A stretch of DNA of 64,000 nucleotides. It comes from an uncultured Paracoccus sp. (GTDB lineage Bacteria > Pseudomonadota > Alphaproteobacteria > Rhodobacterales > Rhodobacteraceae). A program made the translations under genes and the position numbers. The notes under the pieces were generated by a model. The model saw nothing but the letters and a program-made list of their open reading frames with translations. It did no database searches and was not told the origin of the DNA. The stretch spans positions 186,001 to 250,000 of the forward strand of contig NZ_CANMEH010000001.1 of assembly GCF_947496875.1 (NCBI RefSeq), written 5' to 3'. Shown here piece after piece: positions 50,088 to 58,718 of the stretch. Each line of letters starts with the position of its first letter. Position 1 is the stretch's first letter.

Positions 50088-50435
50088 GTGACGGGCAGCC
50101 GCGATACCCCATCCCCCGACGCCGGGGCCGAGGCCATCCGGCTGGATCGCTGGCTGTACCACGCCCGCGTGTTCAAGACCCGCACCCTCGCGGTCGAACG
50201 GATCTGCAAGGGCGGGGTGCGGCTGAACGGCCGCCCCTGCCAGAAACCGGGGCAGTCGGTGCGCCCGGGCGACGTGGTCACGGCAGCGGTCCCGGGCGGT
50301 GTCCGGGTGCTGCGGGTGCGCGCCCCGGGCGAACGCCGGGGCCCCGCGGCCGAGGCGCAGCTGCTGTTCGACGACCTCACGGCCGAGGCCCCGACGCCGG
50401 GCGGGGCGCTTGAACCGCCCAGCCCGAAGGTCTAG
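50088..50435 (+). CDS. S4-domain RNA-binding protein (Hsp15/HslR-like)
   Basis: A 115-residue protein. [19 protein letters not shown] and the S4 loop [22 protein letters not shown] match Hsp15. In E. coli Hsp15 binds free 50S subunits carrying a nascent chain after heat shock. GTG 50088 start. Its place behind a helicase is conserved in Rhodobacterales and suggests a joint RNA or ribosome role. Confidence 0.9.
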   Translation: MTGSRDTPSPDAGAEAIRLDRWLYHARVFKTRTLAVERICKGGVRLNGRPCQKPGQSVRPGDVVTAAVPGGVRVLRVRAPGERRGPAAEAQLLFDDLTAEAPTPGGALEPPSPKV

Positions 50436-50467
50436 GTGCAGGGCGACCGGGAAAAAGGGATGCCCTC

Positions 50468-50806
50468 ATGACCTATGTCGTCACCGACAACTGCATCATG
50501 TGCAAGTACACGGATTGCGTCGAAGTGTGCCCGGTGGACTGCTTCTACGAGGGCGAGAACACGCTGGTCATCCACCCCGACGAGTGCATCGACTGCGGTG
50601 TCTGCGAACCGGAATGCCCTGCGGACGCGATCCGCCCGGACACCGAGCCGGAGATGGAAAGCTGGGTCGAGTTCAACCGCAAGTACTCGGAACAATGGCC
50701 CGTCATCACCCGCAAGAAGGATCCGCTGCCCACGGCAGAGGAGATGGACGGGGTGGCCGGCAAGCTGTCCAAGTATTTCTCCGAGGCGCCGGGCGAAGGC
50801 GACTGA
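50468..50806 (+). CDS. fdxA: 7Fe ferredoxin FdxA ([3Fe-4S][4Fe-4S])
   Basis: A 112-residue ferredoxin starting [17 protein letters not shown]. Cysteines at 9, 12, 17, 21, 25, 40, 43, 46 and 50 fit one [3Fe-4S] and one [4Fe-4S] cluster, with [12 protein letters not shown] as the second motif. It is a soluble electron carrier. Followed by a strong terminator. Confidence 0.96.
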   Translation: MTYVVTDNCIMCKYTDCVEVCPVDCFYEGENTLVIHPDECIDCGVCEPECPADAIRPDTEPEMESWVEFNRKYSEQWPVITRKKDPLPTAEEMDGVAGKLSKYFSEAPGEGD

Positions 50807-50830
50807 GCTTGGCGCAGGCGGGGATGCGGA

Positions 50831-50856
50831 AAAGGCCCGGCACAGGCCGGGCCTTT
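50831..50856. terminator. Bidirectional terminator between fdxA and the DUF302 gene
   Basis: AAAGGCCCGGC (50831-50841) pairs perfectly with GCCGGGCCTTT (50846-50856) around ACAG. TTTGT follows on the plus strand and TTTT on the minus strand, suiting the convergent genes. Confidence 0.8.
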
Positions 50857-50884
50857 GTCGGTCACGGGGTGTGATGCGGGCGAA

Positions 50885-51586
50885 TCAGTCGGCCGCGGTG
50901 TCCACCAGGGCGGTCAGCATGCTGTTCACGCCGGCCATCGATTCGCCGGGATAGATGTTGTGGCCGATGGTGATCTTGCCCGGCTCCGCGACGGTCTCGT
51001 AGACGAAGACCGTGTAGGGGCAGAATTCGATGTTGGTGATGTCGGCTTCCATCGCCTTGCGCGACTCGATCGCCGAGCAGAAGCTGAACACGTCGGCCTG
51101 GGTATAGAGATCCTGCGCGCCGCCGATGTCACCCTTGGTCCGCGAGAGCATCTCGCCGACGTGACTGGTGCTGTCGATGACCAGCCCGGCATTGGTGATG
51201 GCCTGTTCGACCGAGAAGGCGACATCATCGAACGCGCCGTCCACCACCTTGCGGTAGGAGTTTTCCCCCGCACCGCCAGCGGCCGGTCCGTCTGTCGAGG
51301 CCGCCGCGGCGGCATCTCCGCCGTCCGTCACCGGCGCGACGCTGCCGTCCGCCGGCGCCGCATCCGCCGAGGCCGCGTCGGTTTCCGCGGCGGCGGCGTC
51401 GCCGGAAGCTGCGGAGTCGGCCGCAGCGGCACCGCCCGTTTCGGCCGCCGGCATGGCGGCAGTGTCCGCGGCCCCGGATGCGTCGGCGGGCTTGGCCGCC
51501 GGTGTGCTCTGCGCCGCGGCAGAGGTCGCGCCGACTGCCAGCAGGGTGCACAGGGCCAGTCGGCTGATGGTCAGAGAGAAGGTCAT
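50885..51586 (-). CDS. Exported DUF302 protein with long Ala-rich linker
   Basis: A 233-residue protein. A Sec signal (about 1-25, ending TSAAAQ) is followed by an Ala/Asp/Ser-rich linker to about residue 125. The C-terminal domain has SYRKVVDGAFDDVAFSVEQ and PYTVFVYETVAEPGKITIGH, typical of DUF302 (a fold seen with c-type cytochromes and sulfur-metabolism proteins). AAGGACGACC precedes ATG 51586. It follows soxS by 47 bases on the same strand. Confidence 0.8.
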   Translation of the reverse strand: MTFSLTISRLALCTLLAVGATSAAAQSTPAAKPADASGAADTAAMPAAETGGAAAADSAASGDAAAAETDAASADAAPADGSVAPVTDGGDAAAAASTDGPAAGGAGENSYRKVVDGAFDDVAFSVEQAITNAGLVIDSTSHVGEMLSRTKGDIGGAQDLYTQADVFSFCSAIESRKAMEADITNIEFCPYTVFVYETVAEPGKITIGHNIYPGESMAGVNSMLTALVDTAAD

Positions 51587-51633
51587 GGTCGTCCTTTCGT
51601 GCTCAGGGGTAATGGTCGCGACATCGTGTCGCA

Positions 51634-52098
51634 TCAGTCTGCTGCCGGACTGGCCGACGGGGCCGGTTCGGCCGGTGCTGTTTCGGGCGAGGCCCCGGCC
51701 GCGGCGGACGGGGCAGGGGCATCGGGATCCCACCCGGCCTTTTCCAGCAGCTCGTCCAGCAGCACCCAGAAGAACTCGTCGCCGGCATAGCCGACCAGCC
51801 TGCCCACCTCGGTGCCCTCGTCGGTCAGCACGAAGGTGGGCGTGAAGGTCGGCGGTCCGCCGGTCAGGGTGGTGCCCTCGGGCAGCGGCGCGCGCAGATC
51901 GGTCCGCTTCAGCGGCGCGGCCGCCCCTTCGCTGGTTTTGGGATAGATCGGTCCCACTTCCTCCAGCCAGCGGGCGCAATAGCTGCAGCCGTCCTGTTCG
52001 AACATCAGCAACTCCAGGTGATCCGCGCCCAGGGCGGGGGCACCGAGCCCCAGAAGGGCGGCACATGCAAGCAGGGGACGGAAACGGCGGAGGGGCAT
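51634..52098 (-). CDS. soxS: Periplasmic thioredoxin SoxS
   Basis: A 154-residue protein with a signal peptide (1-24, ALGA) and a thioredoxin active site in FEQDGCSYCARW (C38 and C41), followed by VGPIYPKTSEGAAAPLKR, a SoxS-type segment. In P. pantotrophus SoxS, reduced by SoxV, reactivates SoxYZ. The last 30 residues are an Ala/Pro-rich tail. It is divergent from soxV, as in Paracoccus; the regulator gene soxR that normally accompanies it is not seen. Confidence 0.85.
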   Translation of the reverse strand: MPLRRFRPLLACAALLGLGAPALGADHLELLMFEQDGCSYCARWLEEVGPIYPKTSEGAAAPLKRTDLRAPLPEGTTLTGGPPTFTPTFVLTDEGTEVGRLVGYAGDEFFWVLLDELLEKAGWDPDAPAPSAAAGASPETAPAEPAPSASPAAD

Positions 52099-52240
52099 GG
52101 GCAGTCCCGATTGACGATGGCGTGTCTGTGACGCAGCTTGGGGCGGTCGGGTCGGAATGTGTACCGCCTAACGCTGGTGCCGATCCGCCAACGTGTCAAT
52201 CCACCCGCCGGTTTCAGACGGGTCGATCAGGGATCAGACC
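52099..52240. promoter_or_regulatory. soxS-soxV divergent regulatory region
   Basis: The 142-base gap carries GTCGGAATGT (52151-52160), identical to ten bases inside the operator-like repeat ahead of soxX. TTGACG at 52111-52116 is a possible -35 for soxV. In P. pantotrophus the ArsR-type repressor SoxR acts on both of these intergenic regions. Confidence 0.45.
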
Positions 52241-52978
52241 ATGTTCGAGATTTCCTATGGCGGCGCCATCCTGGCGGGGCTGCTGTCGTTCCTGTCGCCC
52301 TGCATCCTGCCGATGGTGCCGTTCTATCTTTGCTATCTGGCCGGTGTCTCGATGCAGGAACTGCGCGCGGATGGCGGGTTGCAGCCGGGCGCCCAGGGGC
52401 GGCTGGTGCTGGGCGCGATCGCCTTCGCGCTGGGGGTGACGACGATCTTCGTCCTGATGGGGCTGGGGGCCACCGCGCTGGGGGGGCTGTTCGCGCAGTA
52501 CCGGACCCAGGTCTCGTGGGTGGCCGCGGCGATCCTGTTCACCTTCGGCCTGCATTTCCTGGGGATCGTGCGGATCCCGCTGCTGTACCGCGAGGCGCGG
52601 CTGGACAGCACGGCCGAGCCGACCTCGATCCTGGGCGCCTATCTGATGGGGCTCGCCTTCGGCTTCGGCTGGACCCCCTGCGCCGGCCCGGCGCTCGCCG
52701 CGATTCTCTACATGGCCAGCCAGTCCGGCAGCCCTTGGCACGGCGGCACGCTGCTGCTGGTCTACGGGCTGGCGATGACCCTGCCATTCGTCCTCGCGGC
52801 GTTCTTCGCCCGGCCGTTCCTCGGTTGGGTCGGCCGGCACCGGTCGCTGCTGGGCCACGTGGAAAAGGCGATGGGGGTGATGCTGATCCTGTTTGCGATC
52901 CTGATCGTCACAGGCTCGGTCAACCGGATCGCGCAGGCGATGCTGGACCTGGGTGACTGGTCAGCTGTGACGCTCTGA
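52241..52978 (+). CDS. soxV: Thiol-disulfide membrane transporter SoxV (CcdA family)
   Basis: A 245-residue CcdA/DsbD-type membrane protein with six segments. The redox cysteines are in FLSPCILP (C21) and FGWTPCAGP (C147). It carries electrons from cytoplasmic thioredoxin across the membrane to SoxS, and to SoxW where present. ATG 52241 gives the standard MFEISYGGA start. Only 189 bases separate it from soxX, with no soxW between. Confidence 0.9.
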   Translation: MFEISYGGAILAGLLSFLSPCILPMVPFYLCYLAGVSMQELRADGGLQPGAQGRLVLGAIAFALGVTTIFVLMGLGATALGGLFAQYRTQVSWVAAAILFTFGLHFLGIVRIPLLYREARLDSTAEPTSILGAYLMGLAFGFGWTPCAGPALAAILYMASQSGSPWHGGTLLLVYGLAMTLPFVLAAFFARPFLGWVGRHRSLLGHVEKAMGVMLILFAILIVTGSVNRIAQAMLDLGDWSAVTL

Positions 52979-53113
52979 TCGGGGCGTGCGCGGTACCGCA
53001 CGCAGAGGCATGTTGACAACCGGGCCGGGTTTGCGCCCTGTTTGAAGGATGCCGGACGATCGAAGCGGGGTGGAAAAAAACCGCCGTCGTGCCGGATTTC
53101 CGCATGTGAGGCG

Positions 53114-53150
53114 TTGCTTCACGTCGGAATGTTTGCATATTTGACGTGAA
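53114..53150 (+). promoter_or_regulatory. soxX promoter with overlapping inverted-repeat operator
   Basis: TTGCTT (53114-53119) and CATATT (53136-53141) are 16 bases apart. A perfect inverted repeat TTCACGTC/GACGTGAA (53118-53125 and 53143-53150) brackets the spacer and -10. Repressor binding would block the promoter. Arm 1 runs into GTCGGAATGT, which recurs ahead of soxV. Confidence 0.55.
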
Positions 53151-53167
53151 TAAGGGAGGGAAACCGC

Positions 53168-53659
53168 ATGCAACGACCTGCCACCATGCCGCTGACGCTG
53201 GCAGCCATGATCCTTGCCGCGACTGCTGGTGCAGGCCTGGCCGCAGACCCACCGGCCCCGTCGGACCTCACCTGGAACGAGGGTGCGATCGACCAGTCGC
53301 TGACCGGCCAGCCCGGCGACCCGGCGGCGGGCGCCGAGGTGATGACCACCAACGCGCTGGGCAACTGTGTTGCATGCCACCAGATCTCGGCGATGCCGGA
53401 TGTCCCGTTCCAGGGCGACATCGGCCCGATGCTGGATGGCGTCGCCGGCCGCTATACCGAGGCACAGTTGCGTGGTATCGTTGCCGACGCAAAGAAGACC
53501 TTCGAGGGATCGATGATGCCCGGCTTCTACAAGGGCGAGGGATTCATCCGACCCGGTGACGGTTATACCGGAAAGGCGGCCGAAGAGCCCCTGCCGCCGA
53601 TCCTGACCGCCCAGCAGGTCGAGGACGTCGTCGCTTACCTGGTCACCCTGAAAGAATGA
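53168..53659 (+). CDS. soxX: Cytochrome c SoxX
   Basis: A 163-residue monoheme cytochrome with a Sec signal (1-25, AGLA). The heme motif is NCVACHQ (C67, C70 and H71), and the distal Met lies in GSMMPGFY. It pairs with SoxA to attach thiosulfate oxidatively to the SoxY cysteine. GGGAGGGAAACCGC precedes ATG. First gene of soxXYZABCD. Confidence 0.95.
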   Translation: MQRPATMPLTLAAMILAATAGAGLAADPPAPSDLTWNEGAIDQSLTGQPGDPAAGAEVMTTNALGNCVACHQISAMPDVPFQGDIGPMLDGVAGRYTEAQLRGIVADAKKTFEGSMMPGFYKGEGFIRPGDGYTGKAAEEPLPPILTAQQVEDVVAYLVTLKE

Positions 53660-53701
53660 TGATCCACGCCCCGCGTGGTGACGAGATCTGAGGAGAACAT
53701 G

Positions 53702-54196
53702 ATGGAATTGAACAGACGCAAGGCGATCGCACTGGGTGCCGGTGGTGCAGCGGTCGTGGCCTTCGCCGGCTCGGCGCTGGCCCAGGCGGCGACCGATGCG
53801 GCCGCCCCTGCCGCGGACGCCGCGGTCAACACGGCAGCAGCCCCGCAGACCGAGGCGAAGACGGTCGAGCAGTGGATCGAGGAATTCACCGGCGGTGCCG
53901 AGGTGACCGAGGGTGGGATCACCCTGACCGCGCCCGAGATCGCCGAGAACGGCAACACCGTTCCGATCGAGGTCGATGCCGAGGGCGCGTCCGAGATCCT
54001 GGTGCTGGCGACCGGCAACCCGACCCCCGGTGTCACCATCACCAAGTTCGGCGAGGCCGCAGGTTCGCGCAAGATCGCGACCCGCATCCGCCTGGCCGAA
54101 ACTCAGGACATCACGGCGATCGCCAAGATGGACGATGGCAGCTTCAAGCAGGCGACCTCGAACGTGAAGGTCACGATCGGCGGCTGCGGCGGCTGA
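53702..54196 (+). CDS. soxY: Sulfur carrier subunit SoxY
   Basis: A 164-residue protein with a Tat signal (LNRRKAIALG...) and the terminal swinging arm IGGCGG, whose Cys (C162) carries sulfur intermediates. ATG 53702 lies six bases from AGGAG; ATG 53699 is too close. An Ala-rich linker (about 30-50) follows the signal. Forms a heterodimer with SoxZ. Confidence 0.96.
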   Translation: MELNRRKAIALGAGGAAVVAFAGSALAQAATDAAAPAADAAVNTAAAPQTEAKTVEQWIEEFTGGAEVTEGGITLTAPEIAENGNTVPIEVDAEGASEILVLATGNPTPGVTITKFGEAAGSRKIATRIRLAETQDITAIAKMDDGSFKQATSNVKVTIGGCGG

Positions 54197-54241
54197 TCGC
54201 GCCAGTCTCTGGCATCTGCAACGATTTTCAGGAGTTAACAC

Positions 54242-54571
54242 ATGGCCGAAAACGTCAAACCCCGTGTGAAGGTGCCGAAATCGGCATCCGCCGGCGAGGT
54301 GATCACCATCAAGTCGCTGATCAGCCACCCGATGGAATCGGGTCAGCGCAAGGGACCGGACGGCAATCTGGTCCCCCGTTCGATCATCAACCGCTTCACG
54401 GTCGAACTGAACGGCAAGAACGTCATCGACATGCAGCTGGAACCGGCGATCTCGACGAACCCCTATATCGAATTCGACGCCAAGGTCGACGAGGCGGGCG
54501 AGTTCAAGTTCACCTGGTACGACGACGACGGGTCGGTCTACGAAGAGACCGCCGAGATCGAGATTTCCTGA
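54242..54571 (+). CDS. soxZ: Sulfur carrier subunit SoxZ
   Basis: A 109-residue protein without signal peptide: VKVPKSASAGEVITIKSLISHPMESG and FKFTWYDDDGSVYEETA are SoxZ signatures. It is exported with SoxY through the Tat system. 45 bases separate it from soxY. Confidence 0.96.
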   Translation: MAENVKPRVKVPKSASAGEVITIKSLISHPMESGQRKGPDGNLVPRSIINRFTVELNGKNVIDMQLEPAISTNPYIEFDAKVDEAGEFKFTWYDDDGSVYEETAEIEIS

Positions 54572-54579
54572 CGAATTGC

Positions 54580-54607
54580 GCCGGGCCGCCGCCGTTGACG
54601 GCCCGGC
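54580..54607 (+). other. Stem-loop between soxZ and soxA
   Basis: GCCGGGCCG (54580-54588) pairs with CGGCCCGGC (54599-54607), loop ten bases. It is 8 bases after the soxZ stop, with no T run. It may stabilise the soxXYZ message relative to the enzyme genes downstream. Confidence 0.45.
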
Positions 54608-54660
54608 ACGCCGCCGATCAAGCTGAACAACAAAGCCAGACAAGGCAGGGGGGAACCGCA

Positions 54661-55557
54661 ATGACCATGATCGAACGCGCTCGGAAGCGCCGGATGCACC
54701 GCAACCTCGTCGCCGGCGCCGTGGCCGCGACCCTGTCGTGGACCGTGGCACCCGGTGCCATCGCCGATCCCGTGGACGAGCCGACGATCGAGGTGAATGG
54801 CGGCGAGTTCAGCCTGCCCACGCGGGTCGAACCGGCCGACCACGTCAAGGACGCCCTGCCCGAGGTGATGTCGGGCTGGCTGTTCCGGGATGCCGACACC
54901 CGCGCCATGCAGCTCGACGATTTCGAGAACCAGGGCATGATCTTCGCCGACAGCGGCGCCGAGGCCTGGGACACCGTCGAGGGCACCGAGGGGAAATCCT
55001 GCGCCAGCTGCCACAACGACATCGAGTCGATGAAGGGCGTGCGCGCCTCGATGCCCAAGATGAACGAGGCCGGCGACGACCTGTGGTCGATGGAGAACTT
55101 CATCAACGACTGCCGCGTGAACCGCATGGGCGCCGAGGAATGGGCGTGGAACTCGCAGCCGATGAAGAACATGACCGCGGCAATCTCGGTCCAGTCGCGC
55201 GGCCTGCCGATGGATGTGGCGATCGACGGTCCTGCCCAGTCCTGGTGGGAAAAGGGCAAGGAAATGTACTACACCCGTTTCGGCCAGCTGGAAATGTCCT
55301 GCGCGAACTGCCACGAGGACAATTACGGCAACATGATCCGCGCCGACCACCTCAGCCAGGGCCAGATCAACGGCTTTCCGGTTTACAGGCTGAAGGATTC
55401 CAACGTGGTGTCGATCCATCAGCGCTTCGTTGGCTGCGTCCGCGACACCCGCGCCGAGACCTTCAAGGCCGGATCGGAAGAGTTCCGGGCGCTGGAGCTT
55501 TACCTCGCCTCGCGCGGTGAAGGCCTGCCCATCGAGGGCGTTTCCGTCCGGCACTGA
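54661..55557 (+). CDS. soxA: Diheme cytochrome c SoxA
   Basis: A 298-residue protein with a signal peptide (to about 36) and two heme motifs, CASCHN (C114, C117 and H118) and CANCHE (C214, C217 and H218). C151 (NDCRVNRM) is the likely axial Cys of heme 1. C259 (GCVRDTRAE) corresponds to the persulfide-modified Cys ligand of the active-site heme. Partner of SoxX. Confidence 0.96.
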   Translation: MTMIERARKRRMHRNLVAGAVAATLSWTVAPGAIADPVDEPTIEVNGGEFSLPTRVEPADHVKDALPEVMSGWLFRDADTRAMQLDDFENQGMIFADSGAEAWDTVEGTEGKSCASCHNDIESMKGVRASMPKMNEAGDDLWSMENFINDCRVNRMGAEEWAWNSQPMKNMTAAISVQSRGLPMDVAIDGPAQSWWEKGKEMYYTRFGQLEMSCANCHEDNYGNMIRADHLSQGQINGFPVYRLKDSNVVSIHQRFVGCVRDTRAETFKAGSEEFRALELYLASRGEGLPIEGVSVRH

Positions 55558-55580
55558 CCGGACCATCATCAGGATCAGCA

Positions 55581-55604
55581 AGGGCGGGCCCACCGGGTCC
55601 GCCT
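55581..55604 (+). other. Stem-loop between soxA and soxB
   Basis: AGGGCGGGCCC (55581-55591) pairs with GGGTCCGCCT (55595-55604), with one bulge and one G-T pair, loop ACC. Second hairpin at a gene boundary of this operon. No T run. Confidence 0.4.
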
Positions 55605-55650
55605 GAAAAGTAGACTGCGTCCCCCGGCGCGGCCCTGAAAGGTGTACGCA

Positions 55651-57345
55651 ATGATAAGCAAACGTGAATTCCTGCAGGCAACACTGGCCACCACGGCCCT
55701 GTGGGGGCTGTCGGGCTATGGCAACTGGGGCCGTCTGGCCGCCCAGCAGGCGCTCACCCAGGACAAGCTCCTCGAATTCGACAGCTTCGGGAATGTCACC
55801 CTGATCCATGTCACCGACATCCACGCCCAGTTGAAGCCGGTCTATTTCCGCGAGCCCGAGGTGAACCTGGGGGTGGGCGACGCCAAGGGGCGCCCGCCGC
55901 ATGTCACCGGCAACGACTTCCTGCAGATGTTCAACATCGCCCCGGGGTCGCCCGACGCCTATGCCCTGACGCACGAGGATTTCGTCGCCCTGGCCGGGAC
56001 CTATGGCCGGATGGGCGGGCTGGACCGGGTCGCCACGGTCGTCAAGGCGATCCGCGCCGAGCGTCCGGACAGCATCCTGCTGGACGGTGGCGACACCTGG
56101 CAAGGTTCCTTCACCTCGCTGAAGACCAAGGGCCAGGACATGGTCAACGTGATGAACGCCCTGGGCGTCGAGGGGATGACCAGCCACTGGGAATGGACCT
56201 TTGGCACCGACCGGGTGATGGAAATCGTGGAATCCCTGCCGTTCCCGTTTCTGGGCGCCAACATCTTCGACGCGGAATGGGACGAGCCGGCGTTCGAACC
56301 CTACAAGGTCTTCGAAAAGGGCGGGGTCAGGATCGGGGTGATCGGTCAGGCCTTCCCCTACATGCCGATCGCCAACCCGCGATGGCTGTTCCCCGAATAC
56401 AGCTTCGGGATCCGCGAGGAACGGATGCAGGAGGTCGTCAACGAGCTGCGCGAGAGCGAGGGCGTCGACCTGGTCGTCTGCCTGTCGCACAACGGGTTCG
56501 ACGTCGACTACAAGATGGCGAGCCGGGTCGCCGGCATCGACGTGATCCTGACCGGGCATACCCATGATGCGGTGCCCGAGCCGGTGCTGGTCGGGGAAAC
56601 CATCATGATCGCCTCGGGATCGCACGGGAAATTCGTCAGCCGGATCGACCTGGACGTGCGGGACGGCAAGATGATGGGCTTCCGCCACAAGCTGATCCCG
56701 ATCTTCTCGGACGTGATCACCCCCGACGCCGACATGGCCACGCTGATCGACAAGGAGCGCGAGCCGTTCAAGGCGGAACTGGAAGAGGTCATCGGCAAGA
56801 CGGAGTCGCTGCTCTACCGGCGCGGCAACTTCAACGGGACCTGGGACGACCTGATCTGCGACGCGATCATGGAGGAACGCGACGCGCAGATCGCGCTGTC
56901 CCCCGGGGTGCGCTGGGGCACGTCGCTGCTGCCGGGCGACGACATCCGGCGCGAGGACATCCACACCGTCACCTCGATGACCTACGGGAAGGTCTACCGC
57001 AACGAGATGACCGGCGAGACGCTGAAGACGGTGATGGAGGACGTGGCCGACAACCTGTTCAACGCCGATCCCTACTATCAGCAGGGCGGCGACATGGTGC
57101 GGGTCGGCGGCATCTCCTATGCGATCGACGTCACCAAGCCGATCGGCGAGCGGATCTCCGACCTGACGGTGACCGCGACGGGCGAGGCGATCGATCCGTC
57201 CAAATCCTATACCGTCGCCGGCTGGGCCAGCGTGAACGAGGGGACCGAGGGTCCCAAGATCTGGGACGTGGTGGAAAGCTATGTGCGCAAGAAGGGCACG
57301 ATCAAGCTCGAGCCGCGGACGACCGTGACCGTGACCGGGATCTGA
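55651..57345 (+). CDS. soxB: Thiosulfohydrolase SoxB
   Basis: A 564-residue dimanganese enzyme of the 5'-nucleotidase family. LIHVTDIHAQLKPVYFRE holds the first metal motif, DGGDTWQG the second, GMTSHWEW the third and LTGHTHDA the late His pair. It hydrolyses the S-sulfonate on SoxY, releasing sulfate. The Tat-like signal reads SKREFLQ (K-R, not R-R). GTG 55642 is an alternative start adding three residues. Confidence 0.96.
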   Translation: MISKREFLQATLATTALWGLSGYGNWGRLAAQQALTQDKLLEFDSFGNVTLIHVTDIHAQLKPVYFREPEVNLGVGDAKGRPPHVTGNDFLQMFNIAPGSPDAYALTHEDFVALAGTYGRMGGLDRVATVVKAIRAERPDSILLDGGDTWQGSFTSLKTKGQDMVNVMNALGVEGMTSHWEWTFGTDRVMEIVESLPFPFLGANIFDAEWDEPAFEPYKVFEKGGVRIGVIGQAFPYMPIANPRWLFPEYSFGIREERMQEVVNELRESEGVDLVVCLSHNGFDVDYKMASRVAGIDVILTGHTHDAVPEPVLVGETIMIASGSHGKFVSRIDLDVRDGKMMGFRHKLIPIFSDVITPDADMATLIDKEREPFKAELEEVIGKTESLLYRRGNFNGTWDDLICDAIMEERDAQIALSPGVRWGTSLLPGDDIRREDIHTVTSMTYGKVYRNEMTGETLKTVMEDVADNLFNADPYYQQGGDMVRVGGISYAIDVTKPIGERISDLTVTATGEAIDPSKSYTVAGWASVNEGTEGPKIWDVVESYVRKKGTIKLEPRTTVTVTGI

Positions 57346-57347
57346 CG

Positions 57348-58718
57348 ATGGCCCCGGACAGCGAAATGACATCTGCAACGACGAGGTCCGACATGACCGA
57401 CCGACCTATAGGGTCCGCCAGGACCGAAAGTCCGATCACGCCGGACGCGCTGAAGAACGGCAGCCGGCGCCGTTTCCTGACCACGACGCTGGCGACCGGG
57501 GGCGCCCTGGCGACCACCGCGCTGGTCCCGGCGACCGCCCGCGCCCAGGGCGAGCCCGATCCGCTGATCACCGAGGTCCAGCCCTGGGCCAGCGGGTTCG
57601 GCGACGGCGTGGATGAGACGCCCTACGGCTTGCCGATCCATTTCGAGGACCACGTGGTCCGCCGCACGGTCAGCTGGCTGACCGCCGACACGATCTCCTC
57701 GATCAACTTCACCCCGATCCACGCGCTGGACGGCACCATCACCCCGCAGGGCTGCGCGTTCGAGCGCCACCACTCGGGCGCGATCGAGCTGAGCAAGGCC
57801 GATTACCGGCTGATGATCAACGGCATGGTCGAGAAGCCGCTGGTCTTCACCTACGAGGATCTGGAACGCTTTCCCCGCCAGAACGTGACCGCCTTCCTGG
57901 AATGCGCCGCGAACTCGGGGATGGAATGGGCCGGTGCGCAGCTGAACGGCGCCCAGTTCACCCACGGCATGATCCACAACATGGAATACACCGGCGTGCC
58001 GCTGCGGCTGCTGCTGGAAGAGGCCGGGATCAAGCTCGAGGCCACCTGGGTGCTGGCCGAGGGCGCCGACGCCTCCTCGAACGCCCGCAGCTTCCCGCTG
58101 GAAAAGATGCTCGACGACGTGCTGGTGGCGTTCAAGGCCAATGGCGAGGCGCTGCGCAAGGAACATGGCTATCCCGTCCGCCTGGTGGTTCCCGGCTGGG
58201 AAGGCAACATGTGGGTCAAGTGGCTGCGCCGCATCGAACTTGGCGACCAGCCGTGGGAAACCCGCGAAGAGACGTCGAAATACACCGATACGCTGGCCGA
58301 CGGCACGTCGCGCAAGTGGACCTGGGTGATGGACGCCAAGTCGGTGGTCACCTCGCCCTCGCCGCAGGCGCCGATCACCCACGGCAAGGGGCCGCTGGTC
58401 ATCACCGGCATGGCATGGTCCGGCCGCGGCGGCATCAAGCGGGTCGACGTCACCGTCGACGGCGGCAAGACCTGGAAGGAGGCGCGGCTGGTGCCGAACG
58501 CCAATCCGATGTCGCTGCACCGGTTCTACCTGGAACATGACTGGGACGGATCCGAGATGCTGGTCCAGTCCCGCGCGATCGACGAGACCGGCTATGTCCA
58601 GCCCACCAAGGACGCCCTGCGCGGCTTCCGGGGTCTGAACTCAATCTATCACAACAACGCAATCCAGACCTGGCTGGTCAAGGCGAACGGAGAGGCGGAA
58701 AATGTCGAGATTTCCTGA
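57348..58718 (+). CDS. soxC: Sulfane dehydrogenase molybdenum subunit SoxC
   Basis: A 456-residue sulfite-oxidase-family protein. A Tat signal (GSRRRFLTTTLAT) is preceded by about 40 extra residues. The Moco-ligating Cys is C186 (LECAANSG). The dimerisation domain follows. ATG 57393, with GAGG upstream, gives a shorter and equally plausible start. It works with SoxD to oxidise SoxY-bound sulfane. It overlaps soxD by 17 bases. Confidence 0.95.
   Translation: MAPDSEMTSATTRSDMTDRPIGSARTESPITPDALKNGSRRRFLTTTLATGGALATTALVPATARAQGEPDPLITEVQPWASGFGDGVDETPYGLPIHFEDHVVRRTVSWLTADTISSINFTPIHALDGTITPQGCAFERHHSGAIELSKADYRLMINGMVEKPLVFTYEDLERFPRQNVTAFLECAANSGMEWAGAQLNGAQFTHGMIHNMEYTGVPLRLLLEEAGIKLEATWVLAEGADASSNARSFPLEKMLDDVLVAFKANGEALRKEHGYPVRLVVPGWEGNMWVKWLRRIELGDQPWETREETSKYTDTLADGTSRKWTWVMDAKSVVTSPSPQAPITHGKGPLVITGMAWSGRGGIKRVDVTVDGGKTWKEARLVPNANPMSLHRFYLEHDWDGSEMLVQSRAIDETGYVQPTKDALRGFRGLNSIYHNNAIQTWLVKANGEAENVEIS

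Noticed and set aside
53000..53160. Small soxW gene between soxV and soxX
   Set aside because: Only 189 bases are available and there is no CxxC thioredoxin motif in any frame.
54538..57378. Long minus-strand frame opposite soxA and soxB
   Set aside because: Shadow of the sox genes, which have clear heme and metal motifs on the plus strand.
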